A stretch of 64,000 nucleotides of DNA from NCBI RefSeq assembly GCF_964355755.1, contig NC_092677.1:9942601-10006600 (forward strand), read 5' to 3'. Each line of letters starts with the position of its first letter. The stretch's first letter is position 1. The notes under the pieces were generated by a model, which saw only the letters and a list, made by a program, of their open reading frames with translations, was not told where the DNA came from and did not search any database. This DNA is from Antedon mediterranea (lineage: Eukaryota; Echinodermata; Crinoidea; Comatulida; Antedonidae). Both the position numbers and the translations under genes were made by a program. This document shows, one piece after another, positions 44,259 to 61,910 of the stretch.

Positions 44259-47200
44259 ATGGAGGTCTCGGGCAAAGTAGCATTGGTTACGGGAGGGGCA
44301 GACGGGATTGGAAAGGCGTTTATCGAAGAATTATTGAAGAGGAATGTTAAGGTTTGTTAATCATATCTATTATAGTTAAATCATGGATATGTATTCACGG
44401 TTGAATATGTTAGACATAATTTGATAAAATAGCTTACATGATCCCTGAAAAGCAACAACACATGCATACGGTACTAGTTAGCAATATAACAGGTGGCTTT
44501 AATCTTTAAATCAATCTCACCACCACAACCACCGCAATTACTACTGTACTACCACCACCACCACAACTACTATAAACACCACAACTGCTACCACCATAAC
44601 TACAACCACTGCCACCATCCCTAACAAGGTCCCGACAACTGTGTTACTTAATGATAAACACTGCAAATGGGGGCGAGGGGGGGGGGGGGTTGTTGGAGAG
44701 AATAGATTGGTTGAAAAGGTAGTTATTGTAGCATTTCAGCACGTAACATAATATGTAACACACTCGATGTCTATATTCTATGTTTTTTAGGCTGTAGGAT
44801 TTGTAGATATCCAACAATCAAAGGGTGAAGCAACGTTAAAACAACTGTCAGATTTGTACGGTAAGGACAAGGTCCATTTTATTCAGTGTGACGTTACGGA
44901 CAAACAACGGTTGGAAGGTAAGACCGCGAGACCTTTGTCGAATAACTTAAAGGCCAGGTGCGGGCAAAAAATTTCTATTGATCATGCATTCCAATAATTA
45001 TCGATCTATAGTTTCCCCTATGTTTCATAATTTTTGGGATTTTATTTGTGTTACACAAGCTTGTTGAAAATAAGCACTTTCTTATCAGTGGGGGATAGTT
45101 CAAATTACACAGTAAAATCTTTATTCTTTTGTACACTAATTTTTTTATTAGAGAGGCATTTTAAAAAGCTATGAAAAATAAACAGTGTGGTAAAAAATGT
45201 TATCAGATGACTAAATATAGGTAATATAACTGGAATTTTACATTTCTGGTATTTTTATTCAACTTCAGATTTTTATTTTCATGCTATAGCAAAAATTATC
45301 CACCGTATATCCACCACCTTTTTTCACCTTCTAGGGAGTCGCCAGACATGTTATTACATTAGGTTAAACTACCTAACTACTGAAAAAAAGTCTTTCTGGT
45401 TTTTATGGCAGAATTTGGCAAAATTTTGTATTTGACCATATTAAGCAAAATTCATGTTTTTTCGTCTTGATTTCTGTTACAAATATTTTATTTATGTACA
45501 ATTAATCAGATATTATATTTCAAATTCATGCCTGTACCTGAGCTTTAACATTCAGACAGTGACTGGTTATTCATTATAATTATTCTGCGTCTATTTTTAT
45601 TGTTGAAATTTGTAGAAGCATTCAGTGACGTCAGTGGACGATTTGGACGACTTGATATAGTGTGCAACAATGCAGGAATCGCAAACGAAGAAGACTGGCA
45701 AAAGATGATTGAAATAAATCTGGTAACTTAAAAAGTATCAGTATGACTTTGATTTTCGGTTCGACGCCGAAGAACACATCACCATAATATACCGGCGTAA
45801 ACAAGTGTTTTTACGGCGTAGGCCTACACAAAAGCATCAACATTACTGCAATTTGATTATTTCGATACAACAAAGAAATATAGTGGTACTGAGGAGCATA
45901 TTGATCCTATAGTTAATGGCAATTTAGGTTCTTGTTCAATGTGTGTTTATTTTTCACGCTTCTTCTTTAGGCAGTTATATTCAAGAGAACGGAAGCATTA
46001 TTAAACAGTTACCATGCGGTAGTTTATAGTTTACTACACGGTACGGCTGAACAAATGGGTATTTGGAAACACGGACTGGGCATGTGCACACCCCAAAACA
46101 CGTCTGGGAAAAGAGAGTCTACGAAAACATTTGCTAACAAAATATTGAGATACATGACGTAAACGCTAGTTATCGTCAGATGAGCGGGTTTTTGTTAAAT
46201 AGTTGTTAAACGTGTAGTCCGCGCGCTTATTTCCATGACTTCGTTTTATTTAAGAGTATGCGAAACAAAACAATAAATGTTGTATCTTATTACAGATACT
46301 ATTACTTTACTTATTGCAGACAGCAGTTACACGTGGAACCTTCCTGGCCATTAAACAAATGAGCAAGGAGAATGGTGGCCGCGGTGGTGTTATTATCAAT
46401 ACATCTTCGCTTGCTGGTGAGATAAAACACTATACTGTTCTGCATTGAACACGTGCGATTTATTTTTAGATTAGAATTGACTTTATTTAGTTAAATTCGA
46501 AGTGTTATGTTTTTTTATTAAGTTTTAAAAACCTGTTTTTCAGGAGTAAACGCCGTACCACAGGTTCCTGTGTATGCTGCGACAAAACACGGCGTTGTAG
46601 CTTTAAGTCGAAGTTTAGCCGTACGTATTTTAGTTGATCTTAAATATTTTCTTTCATTCTTAATTCTTAGTTAAATGATTATGTGGTGTAAATGTGCAAG
46701 CACTCTCTACACAGGGTGTGGGGGGGGGGGGAGGCGGGCTGATGGTTTAAAGGGTACCACTTAGGGGAACGCTCTCCACTCGACAGCATTATAAAAAAAT
46801 ATCTATTTTTGACTAATTAGTTTGAGTAGGCTACATCGCCCTTTGAAAACAGCTTGTCCTTTTAAAAGAGGCAATTTACACAGACGAGCGCTAACTATAA
46901 TACAAATTCTAAATAACAACAACAAATCTCTTATTTCACCTTTTTTATAGGCAAATCCTAAGGTAACTGCAGAAAATATTCGTGTCAACGTACTGTGCCC
47001 AGCGTTTGTAAATACTGTATTGGCAAGGAACCTCATAAAAGGCCTGGTGGGCCTACCTAAGCATATCGAATTCCTACCGTAATTATTATAATTTATATGA
47101 TAATACAATCATACATTTACCACAGAAATTCAACGTACAGCTAGAATGGAAGTAGCCTAGTCACCAATAGGCCTATACTTGTGTTATTGTTATTTCCAGA

Positions 47201-47323
47201 TTATCACTGGTTGCCGAGGCGTTTATGAAACTTGTTGAAGAAGATCGAACTGGTCAAGCCATGCTCATAACTGAAAACGGAAAAATATCCGTCCATGAAT
47301 TCGAAGAAGTAGGCCTAAAATAA
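44259..47323 (+). CDS. HPGD-like short-chain dehydrogenase, copy D
   Basis: Seven exons give 250 aa: 44259-44351, 44791-44917, 45616-45722, 46320-46416, 46544-46620, 46951-47078 and 47200-47323 (TAA). Cofactor loop TGGADGIG, Asp37, NNAG, Ser139 (in NTSSLAG), Tyr152 and Lys156 are all present, so it should be an active NAD-dependent dehydrogenase. Exon 6 carries its own lid sequence (NLIKGLVGLPKHIEF). The C-terminus ends EEVGLK where copies B and C end EEVK. The extra Gly-Leu is encoded by GGCCTA, turning TA into TAGGCCTA, an exact 6-bp gain compared with copy B. Confidence 0.88.
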
Positions 47324-47329
47324 TTGATC

Positions 47330-47376
47330 TGATTACAATCAGGAAATTCCGGGTTCGAATCTCGCTTGGGTGGCTT
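47330..47376 (+). repeat. 3' half of a tRNA-like repeat after copy D
   Basis: CCGGGTTCGAATCTCGCTTG with flanking pairing, only seven bases after the copy D stop. Fragment only. Confidence 0.3.
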
Positions 47377-48106
47377 TTCGCGTTAAAAAAATCGAACGGG
47401 AAATGATCCGATGAAAAGATACATGAAAAAGATAGTATAACTAAGCCTATAGAAACGAATAATTAATAAACGCCTGTAATTCCGGCGGTATGTATGAATA
47501 CCATAAGAGCTTTCTATAGAGAGATAGAGATTTATTAGAATAGAGGTTACTGTTACTAAGATCAACAGTTTTATATGTAATGTAAATGTATCTTGCAGAG
47601 TTTTTTTAAGATGTAGGGGAAACTTAATATTTATAAATGAAAACATTTATATATTTAAAAAAGATAATACACAAACATAATAAAATTGGTTATTTATCAA
47701 AATGATTATGTTTTGAAATGGAATAAAGGTGAGTGAATCTCACAAGAGAGAGAGAGAGAGAAAAAAACAGTCTACGCATTTGGAAACATGAACCTATTTT
47801 AGCTTCTTTTCTTGTACATTCAAAGAAATAAACAGCTATCAAAGTTATTTTGTTGATTTAACTTTTTATTTATTAATTATAAAAACATACGGGGTGCCAT
47901 GTGTAACAAAAAAGTGTGACCGGCTCAATATTTTGAAGATGACAGATCATTTTTGTATGAAAAACATCATGCTGTGTGTTTATAAAGGAAATGAGAAGTT
48001 ATTGTTACCATGCACCAATTGAAATGTGGGAGAATCTTCCTAAATTTCTAAAACTATACAATTTTAAATTTAACTGGTCGTTCTCTGGTTACATGTCGCC
48101 GAAGTA

Positions 48107-48256
48107 AAGCTCTGTCTACACTATCAATCTTTTTGTGGCAAAAAAAGTGTGCTGTGCCCAAATATGGCTATTATATATTTATATGACGTCATCGCGTCCA
48201 TGTTATGGGCACATCACATTTTTTGTCATAAAAAGTTTGATAGTTTAGACTGCTTA
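48107..48256. mobile_element. MITE family 1 copy
   Basis: Left end intact; right end diverged (TTTAGACTGCTTA). Lies between copies D and E. Confidence 0.65.
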
Positions 48257-48520
48257 GGAAAAAACATTTCATTAAGCAGGATAAAATGTTTATTTGATTG
48301 TACTTTTGTATATTTTGTTTTGGGTTATCTTTAAAGTAGTGGATTCTTATGATAGATTTACATCCTAAATGGATGTCACTGACAAAGATGAGGGTTAGTA
48401 TTACGAAAACAGATACAGTACCGAGAATCGTCATATTGGAAAAAAAAATAAATATGTTAGCGCACATGGCGTTCCATACGCTTGAAAGTTTGAGGTTGTT
48501 CACCCAGAAAACCAAATTAC

Positions 48521-48597
48521 AGCTATAAAGTGACGAATATATAAACTTGATCTCATTTCATAAAAAAAACCAGCAGGTGTGCAAGCAAGGTAGTGTC
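48521..48597 (+). promoter_or_regulatory. likely core promoter of copy E
   Basis: Two TATA-like boxes, TATAAAG (48524-48530) and TATATAAA (48538-48545), lie 50-75 bp before the ATG. The matching block before copy F has TATAAAA at 56521-56527. Confidence 0.4.
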
Positions 48598-52334
<3,737 letters not shown>

Positions 52335-52959
52335 TTGTCCGATTCACCATCACACCAACCAGCATTGAGGGATTCATTCCCACAAAAAGTATTCAAGATA
52401 AGAAATATAGATATAGAAATGGAAAGGGAGAGAAATAAGAAACGAAAAATTATTGTTATGTCCCAATTGAATTGTCAAGAATCTTGATAAATTTCTAAAA
52501 GTATATAATTTAATAAATACTGTATTAAGTTTAATAGAGAAAACACTCGTTGCTGGTCGTTGCGGATAATCACCGAATGTCGAAAAAATGTTGAATTAAA
52601 ATTGGAACGAACAATATTATGCTTGTTATATTCAATTCAAATATTTCATCCATATCAACAAACGTACAAACAGAAAAAGAAAATTCGCAAACTCTAATCT
52701 TAAATATATATGATACTTCTCTACAATGCATTTTTTAGTTATGGAGCATATGTTTGCAAACACAAGCAACAAGAATATTGCAACTATTCAACATACGTTG
52801 CATGAAACCATAGATAGATTGTCGCATATTACACTCATTAAAATAAGGGACGCCATGTTTAAATAACATCATAAACTATCACGTGATACATCATTATAGA
52901 GTAGGCCTACTAAATGTTAGACCATTGGGTACTTAGTAAACTATATACTATCTTTCTTG
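52335..52959. other. spacer after copy E
   Basis: AT-rich, nothing recognised before the LINE tail. Confidence 0.5.
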
Positions 52960-55900
52960 GAGATCCAAGAAACATTTATTATATATGGCCTTTGGCCCAA
53001 ATAATATACAATGTAATACAATATTAAATAAATATCAGTTGAGTGCGTTTAAAAATTCTGTTCTACGTTTAAATGAAAAAAATAAATATTTTCCAAGTTT
53101 AACAATAAGATCAGTATTTGTGGCAGACATAAGATAAATATATTTTAATTTAGTTGGGTTGTTTGTATAAAAGGAAAACATATATTTAGTTCTAATATCT
53201 GAATAAAATGGACAAACTAAAGTGAAATGATATTCATCTTCAATTGATTGTAAAGCACATAATTTGCATAATCTTTCATTTCTATTTATACAATTCCATC
53301 TTCCTTTTTCAATTTCTAATTCTAAAATTCCTAGTCGTATCTTAGTCATAATTTGTCTATGTTTGTAATTTGTTACTTTTGTTAGATATTCTTCAATTCC
53401 AAACTTATATTTAACGTGCTTGTAATATTGGAGCTTAGAGTGTAGCCTAGTATCTTCGTAGAATTTCTGTCGTTCAATGTCTGTAAGCCTTTGTTTAAAA
53501 TTTGAAATAAAAGTATATATATTATTAACCTGTTGCGAGTACCATATGTTACCAAATCCATTTATGCATAGTATTTGTTTTACGTCATTGGCCCAACATT
53601 GCTCATTTCTTTGAGCTTTTCTATATTGAAAATCATAACATTGTTTAATAAATTTGTCATTATCCATTTGGATTACTCTTAGCCAATAACGAATTATATT
53701 AATGATAATTTGAATTTGGATAGTGAATCTTCCACATTCTCCTCTCACTGCAACACTTGGTGCAGAATTACCTATTCCTAGAATGTATTTACAGAATCTT
53801 AGATGAACTTTCTCTAATACTGATATATCATTTAAACCCCATATTTCGCTACCATAAAGTAAGATTGGCATAATCTTAACATCAAATATATGGTTCCATA
53901 TATTAACTTGGAGGTTACCAAAACGTCTATGGGTCAATCCTTTTAATGTGAACAAAGCCTTATTAGCTTGTTGACAATTGTATTCTTTGGCTTTATTCCA
54001 ATTACCATTTGAGTTGAAAACAACTCCTAAATATTTAAAGGATTTGACAATGTCAACTGTATTTCCATTGTAATTCCATTTTTCAAATTTGTTAAGATTA
54101 CCACCATTCTTAAACACCATAATATTACTCTTGTTAACATTGACAGTTACATCCCATCTTGTACAATAGGTAGATAACTTGTTTAAATAATATTGTAGAC
54201 CATAAACGGTATCACCAAATAACATAAGGTCATCTGCATAGAGTAAATGATTAATTTTTAGATTTCCAATTTGGATTCTATGTTCGTCGCCTTCCTCATT
54301 TAATGTTTCACTCAAATCATTAATAAAAACATTAAATAAAAAGGACGAGAGTGGCGAACCCTGTTGTATACCTATTAGACATTTGAAAGAATTACTAATA
54401 TTGCCGTCGACCTTAACATGTGCTGATAACTTATTGTACATTGAATTAATAACGTTTAACATTTTTCCTTTTACTCCTGAATTTTTTAGTTTTATGTGAA
54501 GATATTGATGTCCTACGGAGTCAAAGGCTCGTTTAAAATCAATGAAAGCAACATATACTTTCCCACGTTTTTTTCCTAGGTATTTATTAATGATTGTGTT
54601 AAGAATAAATACATTATCCGATGTTCTGAACCCCTTTCTAAAACCGGCTTGTTCCTGATGTAGAATGTTATTATCTTCTGCCCAAAATTGTAATCTTTTA
54701 TTGATAATATGTAAGAAAATTTTAGCAAAAACAGGAATAAGTGATATTCCTCTATAATTCTCTGGTTGTTCTTTGTCACCTTTTTTAAATATTGGGACAA
54801 TAAGGCTGGTTGCCCATTGCTGTGGAAACTGTCCTGTATTATAAATTATATTATATAATTATTATTATATATTATAATAATTATTAGATTGATTATATTT
54901 TGAGAAGAGTGTATAAAAAGTTCTGGTAATAATCCATCGATTCCAGGTGATTTACCTGTTTTTTTGGATTTAATGGCATGAATTACCTCATCTACTGTAA
55001 TGTCATTATTTAGGTTAGGTTCGGTTTCATTTACAGGAGGTTCATCATTAATGATACTTTCTACATTTTGATTATCTCTATTTTTATCATTATGAAATAA
55101 GGATTCGAAGTGAGTGCGCCATGTATTAATACATATGTTACTTGGAAAATTTGGTTTTGTTTGTTTTAGTTTAATCCAAAATGATTTGGAGTTTTTTTCT
55201 CCTAATGATCTAATCAATTCTGTACGTGATCTTTTAATATAGCTGTATTTCTTATTTTTTATTAATGTTTTATATTCTTTTTTCATTTCCAGGTATGCAT
55301 TAAGCAATGTTTGTGTACGATTGTGTCGGAATCTATTTAAACTTCTTCGAACTTTGTTTTTAAGTGCAAGACATTGATTGTCATACCATGTGTCTTTAGC
55401 TTTAGTTGTTTTATTGTTGGATTTCCTATGGATAATTCCTTTACATGCATATTCATACAATCTACCTACAGTTGAAACAGCTTCATCAATTAGGTTATCA
55501 TTAATCAAGTTAGTTATTTCATTTTTAAGTTCATGGATTTTATTATGCTGTAATCTTAATTTAAATGTTTCAGTATATGTTTCTGACCAATTGAATTTAG
55601 TTTGTTTAGGATTAGGACAATTTTCAATATTTAATTTTTTTATTTTTATATTATCTTTAGTTAGTAGGCCTAATTGAAACGTAATTGGCATATGATCAGA
55701 TTCTATTCTATTTTCTACTTTCAAATCTGCTATGTACCTGAAGTTATCAGCTTTTGTCAATATATAATCGACTACGCTTTTGCCTTGTTGTCCTATGAAA
55801 GTGTAGCTTTTACTATACATTGGGTTAATTCTGCCATTAGCAATTCTTAAATTCGTTTCTTTACAAAAATTGAGAAGATCTATGCCATAATTATTCGTGA

Positions 55901-56045
55901 CGTCATCTTCATTAATTCTAATTTTTACATTATCTTCATCATCTTCAATATATAATTCCTTATCCCAATCTATTGGGCATACATCGTTGTTGACATAATC
56001 CAATAAATCTCCTGTTCTACCATTGAAGTCTCCAACAAACACTTA
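52960..56045 (-). mobile_element. LINE (non-LTR retrotransposon), 5'-truncated
   Basis: Minus-strand element between copies E and F. It begins inside the endonuclease domain (about 56042) and ends near an AT-rich tail around 52960. The 5' truncation is typical of LINE insertion. No target-site duplication was found by eye. The clade is not assigned. It carries one TAGGCCTA inside the coding region (about 55664). Confidence 0.85.
53035..56042 (-). pseudogene. LINE endonuclease-reverse transcriptase, frameshifted
   Basis: Part one (56042-54846) holds the end of the endonuclease (GDFNGRTG, then SDHMPITF) and the run-in to the reverse transcriptase (GKSPGIDGLLPE). Part two is open from about 54850 to 53035 in another frame. 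It holds the RT blocks (KKGDKEQPENYRGISL, AFIDFKRAFDSV, QQGSPLS, and the catalytic YADDL) and a C-terminal Cys/His cluster (CKLCALQSIEDEYHF, then CPFY). The frame is lost in an AT-only run at 54846-54890, probably by repeat slippage. It would reverse-transcribe its own RNA if intact; this copy cannot make one full polypeptide. Confidence 0.85.
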
Positions 56046-56227
56046 CACTTACGTACGGCCATATAAACACCGATTTATAGCAAACACACATTGGGGTAAA
56101 ATACAATAAGTAAAAGGCTTACAAGATAAAATGCATATTATCAAATAATGGGACCAAATTATCTAACCCCGTATGTAACGGGGTAATATAATAAATGCCC
56201 AATATAACAATATACATAATGTATTTG

Positions 56228-56609
56228 CATTGTGCGCAAAATTGAACTTGAAGTTTGAGATTGTTCACCCAGAAAACACACCACCACAGCTATACAATCA
56301 TAGCTCATCATATACAAATATAAGCTCTTGATAAAACGGGTCAGTAAAAACTGAATAATATCACAGCAGGATTGTTCAAGCTATTTCATAAAACAACAGG
56401 TGTATTCTATACGGGTAAGGCATTTGCTATGTTTGGCACACATGGCGCTCCATACGCTTGGAATCTCTAAGCAGACCTACTAAAGTTTGAGGTTGTACTC
56501 CCAGAAAACCAAATTTCAGCTATAAAATGACGAATATATAGTGTAGAAATATAAACTTGATCTCATTTCATAAAAAAAAAACCAGCAGGTGTGCAAGCAA
56601 GGTAGTGTC
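56228..56609 (+). promoter_or_regulatory. composite 5' flank of copy F
   Basis: 56331-56432 matches the leader of copy B up to CATTTGCTATG, where copy B starts translation. The frame is then lost (TTTGGC). From about 56440 the sequence switches to the copy E leader, with TATAAAA at 56521-56527, and runs into the true ATG at 56610. Reads as two promoters joined by unequal exchange. Confidence 0.5.
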
Positions 56610-59600
56610 ATGGATGTCTCGGGTAAAGTAGCACTGGTAACGGGAGGAGCAGACGGACTCGGAAAGGCGTTCATCGAAGAATTATTGAAGAAGAATATTA
56701 AGGTTTGTTTGATAGATTTATTGTTTACCTAAAAGTGACATGTTGCTATAATTAGGTCTAGGCCTACATATCATGTAATTTAATGCTTTTTATCAGCAGT
56801 AGGCCTAGGAAGGTACATGGGTCATGTTTTAGGGTGAACACTGTCGTGCGTTTAGCCTTGCCTCAAGCCTGTAGTTATTTTTACTTGGCAAAATTGTTCT
56901 AAGTATGTACTAGTTTTGTAGCACGATAGCATCCGCAATTTATAAGTGTTTGGGTGTTAATAGATACCTACAGAACATACCTTGATTTTCAGGTAAATTG
57001 ATATTTTGATGACATCTAAGAATTTATATCAAAATCTGTATCTTCAATATTATGAGCTGACCTCTGTATTCTTTTAACATTGACTAAAATATCAAGTAGT
57101 GAGCCCTCCCTCTCTGAATATAGTTTTCTCGATATATTTTTCCAAGTACTTCACTCAGTTTCTGACTGCTTTCCTTTTTAATGTTTGTTCACCAGTTGGC
57201 GTTTAGATTTGGTAATGGAACGAGTTCAAGTATTATACGTATGAAATGCCATTTATGCCAAAATATTAAAAAAATAAAGTCTAAAACCTAGACTATGGTG
57301 CTTCGTAAGAGTTTTTAAGGGTCTGTTTGTTGGCTGTATCTGCAGCAGGGATTCAAGCATCATCTCGCGAAGCGAAGAGAATTTGTTTCTAACATATCAA
57401 TGCTGTTTTGTTTAGGCTGTAGCATTCTTAGATATCCAACAAGCGAAGGGTGAAGCATCGTTAAAACAACTTTCGGATTTGTACGGTAAAGACAAGATAC
57501 ATTTTATTCAATGTGACGTCACGGACAAAAAACGGCTTGAAGGTAAAGAAGAATCCTGTACTGAATATTTTCCTATATAAAAGCTGAGAATTATGTCTAT
57601 CATATGGGGCGCCGTTTAAGACACTGCTAACGGTGACCCGTATTAAAATTGTGGGCCTACAAAGTTTTCGCGGGAGCTCGCTGAGCCAGTAACCTATATA
57701 TTATAGGCCTACTGGTCATAATGTTGGTATGTGTATCGTCAGGATATGCAAATGTAGTTAATTTACTAGATTCTCGCAAATAGTCTGTATTTATTTTGTT
57801 TATTCTTATTGGCATTTGTAGAGGCTTTCAGTGACGTCAGGGACCGATTTGAACGACTTGATATAGTGTGCAACAATGCCGGAGCCGCCAACGAAGACGA
57901 CTGGCAAAAGATGATTGAAATCAATCTGGTAAATGACATCTTAAAACATATTCGAGTTTCCCAGTTCAACATGGTCACGTAAAAAGTTCATTGCAGACAA
58001 TGTGGAACACACAACCAGTGGCCTGAGGCCCCTGCCTTAGGAACCCCAAGTGGCCCTCCAACGCTGGAGGCCTCGGGTGTTTTGAGCCTTTTTTGACATT
58101 AAAAAATGCATGTTTTTTTCTCTGGACACTGCTCAGGTGCGACCCCCATAAGATCCGGGGGCCCCTGGGTTTAGCCCGTAAGCGCTCATAGCCAATGAAC
58201 AAAACAAAGATGCTTTAACCGAGGCGCTGATTGGATAATTGTTCCATGGTCATAATTGGGGTGTTATGATCAATCAATCGAAAATCTATTTCTTTAGAAT
58301 ATTATTATTACTTTTTTAAAATCAAAATATAATAAAATACCTTTTAAGATAGAATCAAACTTTTCTAAATAGGGAACACGTCACTATCTCGCAAAATGCA
58401 AGAAAACTTATTTTCGCGATGTTGGTGTAGTTTGGCACAATACCGATAGCGACAGTTTTAGGTCGCGAAATCGGTAGGCCTACAGTACTACAGTACTGCT
58501 TACGCAATATATTTACTTATTGCAGACCGCAGTTACACATGGAACCTTCCTGGCCATCAAACACATGAGCAAGGAGAATGCTGGCAGCGGTGGTGTTATT
58601 ATTAATACAGGATCGGTAGCTGGTAAGTGAATAAATAATGATCTGCATCAGACGAGTGATGATGATATTACCGGTATATCGGCGGAATATTTTTATCGAT
58701 AAGGTTACCGTATTCAATCATTTTTGGTGATGCTTAATCAAAAAGTGTGATGTACCCAAATATGGTAGTGATATGTCCAAATTATGGTAGTGATATGACA
58801 TCATCATGTCCATATTTGGGTACATCACATTTTTTTGTATTTTGTAGACAGATATTTAGTTTTTTTTTTCTAGGATTACGAGCTATACCACGCCTTCCTG
58901 TGTATGCTGCGACAAAACACGGAGTGGTAGCTTTAAGTCGAAGTTTAGCCGTACGTACAATTTTCCTCAAATTAAAAGTTGAACAAAATCATTGTTTATC
59001 GTTAACTTTGAATAGGATTGAATAATTGGATTTTTAAATATTAAATCATGATTTCTTTTCCAATTTGCCCCAAACCGCCTGTAATGTAATGAATACTTAT
59101 TTTACGCATTAAAGTGTAGGTGTGTGTGTAACAACTGTCAATTAAGTTTAGTCCACATAATTCCAATAAAACAATATATGTTTACGTTAATCCCACACCA
59201 CTCTCCCATTCTATGTCCGCCCATTATACACAAAACCCTGCAATGTCATGCATGTAGGCTACATCTACGACGTATGACAATACATTTCAACTCAGTTCTG
59301 TAGACTACCACCATCTCTATCAGTAACCTTGGTCAATGCATGGTTACTGGCGAGAAAATGGCACCGAGTGTTATTAAAAGAAATAGGAACCACATATTTC
59401 TCAACCATTTGACATTGGGCTTAAATCTCTTCTTTCCGCCTTTATTTAGAAAAATCCTAAAGTAAGTGGAGAAAATATTCGCATCAACGTACTGTGCCCA
59501 CAGTTTGTAGATACTGTGTTGGTCAGAAATCACAAGTCCTACGGATCCGAGATAGTTTTGGAAGACCAGACTTTCATACCGTAACAAAATTACACTATTT

Positions 59601-60101
59601 AAGCCTAGTACTAGTACAGTAGTATATTTAAGCCATAGTTACACGTCTACGATAACCGTAAGTGTCATAATTTGTGACAATATTTGACCAATCGCAAGCC
59701 ATGACACCTTTGCATTAATTTAGTATGTGTTAACCGACTGAAACGTTTCCGTCATTCAGACATTTCCAGAAATTTATTTCCATATTTTTCTGGTTTGGCC
59801 AGGATGGTTTGTTATTTTGCTAAAGTCATTTTTTCCTTTTAAATCTGTTTTTATTTGGTTTTATCTTTTTGGTCTTCCTGGTGGTCTTTTTACTACCGAT
59901 ATATAGTTCCTATAACTGCTAAATTAATTTAATACGATTTAAATAAGTCGATAAATATATGCTTTTTTCAGAATATCGCTGGTCGCCGAGGCCTTTATGA
60001 AACTAGTTGAAGAAGATCGAACTGGTCAAGCTATGGTCATAACAGAAAACGGAATATCAGTCCATAAATTCGCAAGTGTTGCAAAGGCCTCGACATTGTA
60101 G
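56610..60101 (+). CDS. HPGD-like short-chain dehydrogenase, copy F
   Basis: Seven exons give 253 aa: 56610-56702, 57416-57542, 57822-57928, 58526-58622, 58874-58950, 59450-59580 and 59972-60101 (TAG). Cofactor loop TGGADGLG, Asp37, NNAG, Ser139, Tyr152 and Lys156 are present. Differences from E include FERLD for FGRLD and GAAND-type changes after NNAG. Exon 6 is 131 bp, and the tail is different and longer ([11 protein letters not shown]). It is separated from E by a decayed LINE. The first 150 bp upstream match E; further upstream is a remnant of the copy B type 5' flank. Confidence 0.87.
58000..58200. repeat. partner copy of the repeat at 17640
   Basis: Same ordered words as 17640-17835, plus a GC-rich insert (GATCCGGGGGCCCCTGGG). 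Intron 3 of copy F. Confidence 0.5.
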
Positions 60102-60282
60102 TGCCAGAAGAATTCCTTCTTTTTATGAATTTTTAAAGAAAATCGATATATGGCCAGATGTGTAGACTTAATTCAAGTGAAGAACATGTTTAAGTCTCAA
60201 CGATAATAGATAACGTCTAAGTCAATACAGATCAGATATGATAAATATATACAGTATTCATTAGCTTATAAAAAATAAAACA

Positions 60283-61050
60283 GCCGCCGACAAGTTGAGC
60301 CGCCGCCAGAAAAACGTTATTTTCTATGGAACGCCAAATGCTAACTTTCGCCGGTGCTCGTTCAATTTATGTTAGGGATAACGATGTACATTCAAACGTT
60401 TATATATCATGGTTTTTAGTATATATATTATTAAATATTATAATTAAAGAAATAATTATGAAAATCTGGCTTGTAGATTCCAAAATACAGTGATGTTTTT
60501 AGCCAAAAATGATGTAAACATGTTGCCCCTCATTCAGTCGGCAGTTGTTTGTATGAACTAGGCTAGGCCTACTCCATTTTTCGGTAAAATAATTACATAA
60601 AATCACGTTTTTTAGTAAAATATTTTGTGTATTAACATTTTAAAATTCAATAAAATATGATATTAAAAGATTAGTAAATAAAAAACATGTATTTAACCTC
60701 ATTCGAAAAAATGTTAATACTCTATTAGTATTAATTAGTCCTGAGAGACAACGTGACTTTACGTGGTAGGCCTCCTACACGCGAGAAAAATTATGAGTGC
60801 ACTGAATTCTTTCCTCGAAAGATTAAAAACAATTAAATTATTAAATATTAGTTATTACTACTTTCCTTTGCTTGCTGTGTTAATTGTAATAGGCCTATGT
60901 AATTATATATTATTTATTTTCATGACACAATAAACCAAGACCATGAACTTGTACTCTAGGACACCATCCTAATCACTACGCGAAATGTCGTAAAAGACGC
61001 ATGCACTGGGCGTTTCATAGAAACCACTGGCGGCTCAACTTGTCGGCGGC
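60283..61050. mobile_element. fold-back element downstream of copy F
   Basis: The ends GCCGCCGACAAGTTGAGCC and GGCTCAACTTGTCGGCGGC are inverted, and inner blocks with TCTATGGAACGCC/GGCGTTTCATAGA also pair. No coding capacity. Confidence 0.7.
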
Positions 61051-61910
61051 CCAACCGGTCATATCCCATTTATAACACTTGGGGACCTATGTTGTAGACG
61101 GTGATTCGACTTATTATTGTACTGGTCATTTATACATTTAATACTAGAGACATAGGCTAAGTATATCAAGTAACACGAAGAGTGTCTTTCTTCGTGTGCT
61201 GCACGGCTGTGCAATTAATGCGCACGGGTTTATTTACCTCCGCCAATGAGGTATATGTAATCGATCGCGTGTGTATGTTTGTTTGTTAGCAGGATTAATC
61301 AAAAAGTTATTGCAATACCTTTACCAAAATAAAAATATAGATACATATGTGGTCAAGGACCACTCAATTACATTTTGGAGGCAATCCGGATTACGGTCCC
61401 AATTCTGGATTATTTTCACACCTGCTAGTGTTAAAATAGGACAGAATTTGCAAAAGCCGGCGAGTAGTCTTAAAGTAACAAGTAAACTGAAATTGCATTT
61501 TCTCGAAAACTACTTGTATAAAAACCTTCATTTTGTACAAGAGTTATAATTAGTGATGTGTAATTTTAAAATATAATTTGATTTAAAAACATTATTTCGT
61601 TTCAAATTCACCCGTTTGTTTTTGCCATTCCCGTTATAGTGTTAGTCAACTGAGACTATTGTTAGTTGGAAGGCTGGTTACATAGGCCTAACATCTACAC
61701 CAAACACATGCTTGTAGTGAAATTAGCCTAAATCACACACAAAAATATACAGTATTATATATACAAGTACATTTTTCCAGAAAAGTAGAGAGAGAATTAT
61801 TAATTATCTGTAAAACTAACAATACTTAGCAAAAGTATAAAATAAATGCGAAACAGCAAAAAGGAAAATTAATATTCCAAGATTTCCTTCTTTCTTTTTG
61901 ACATGAATTT

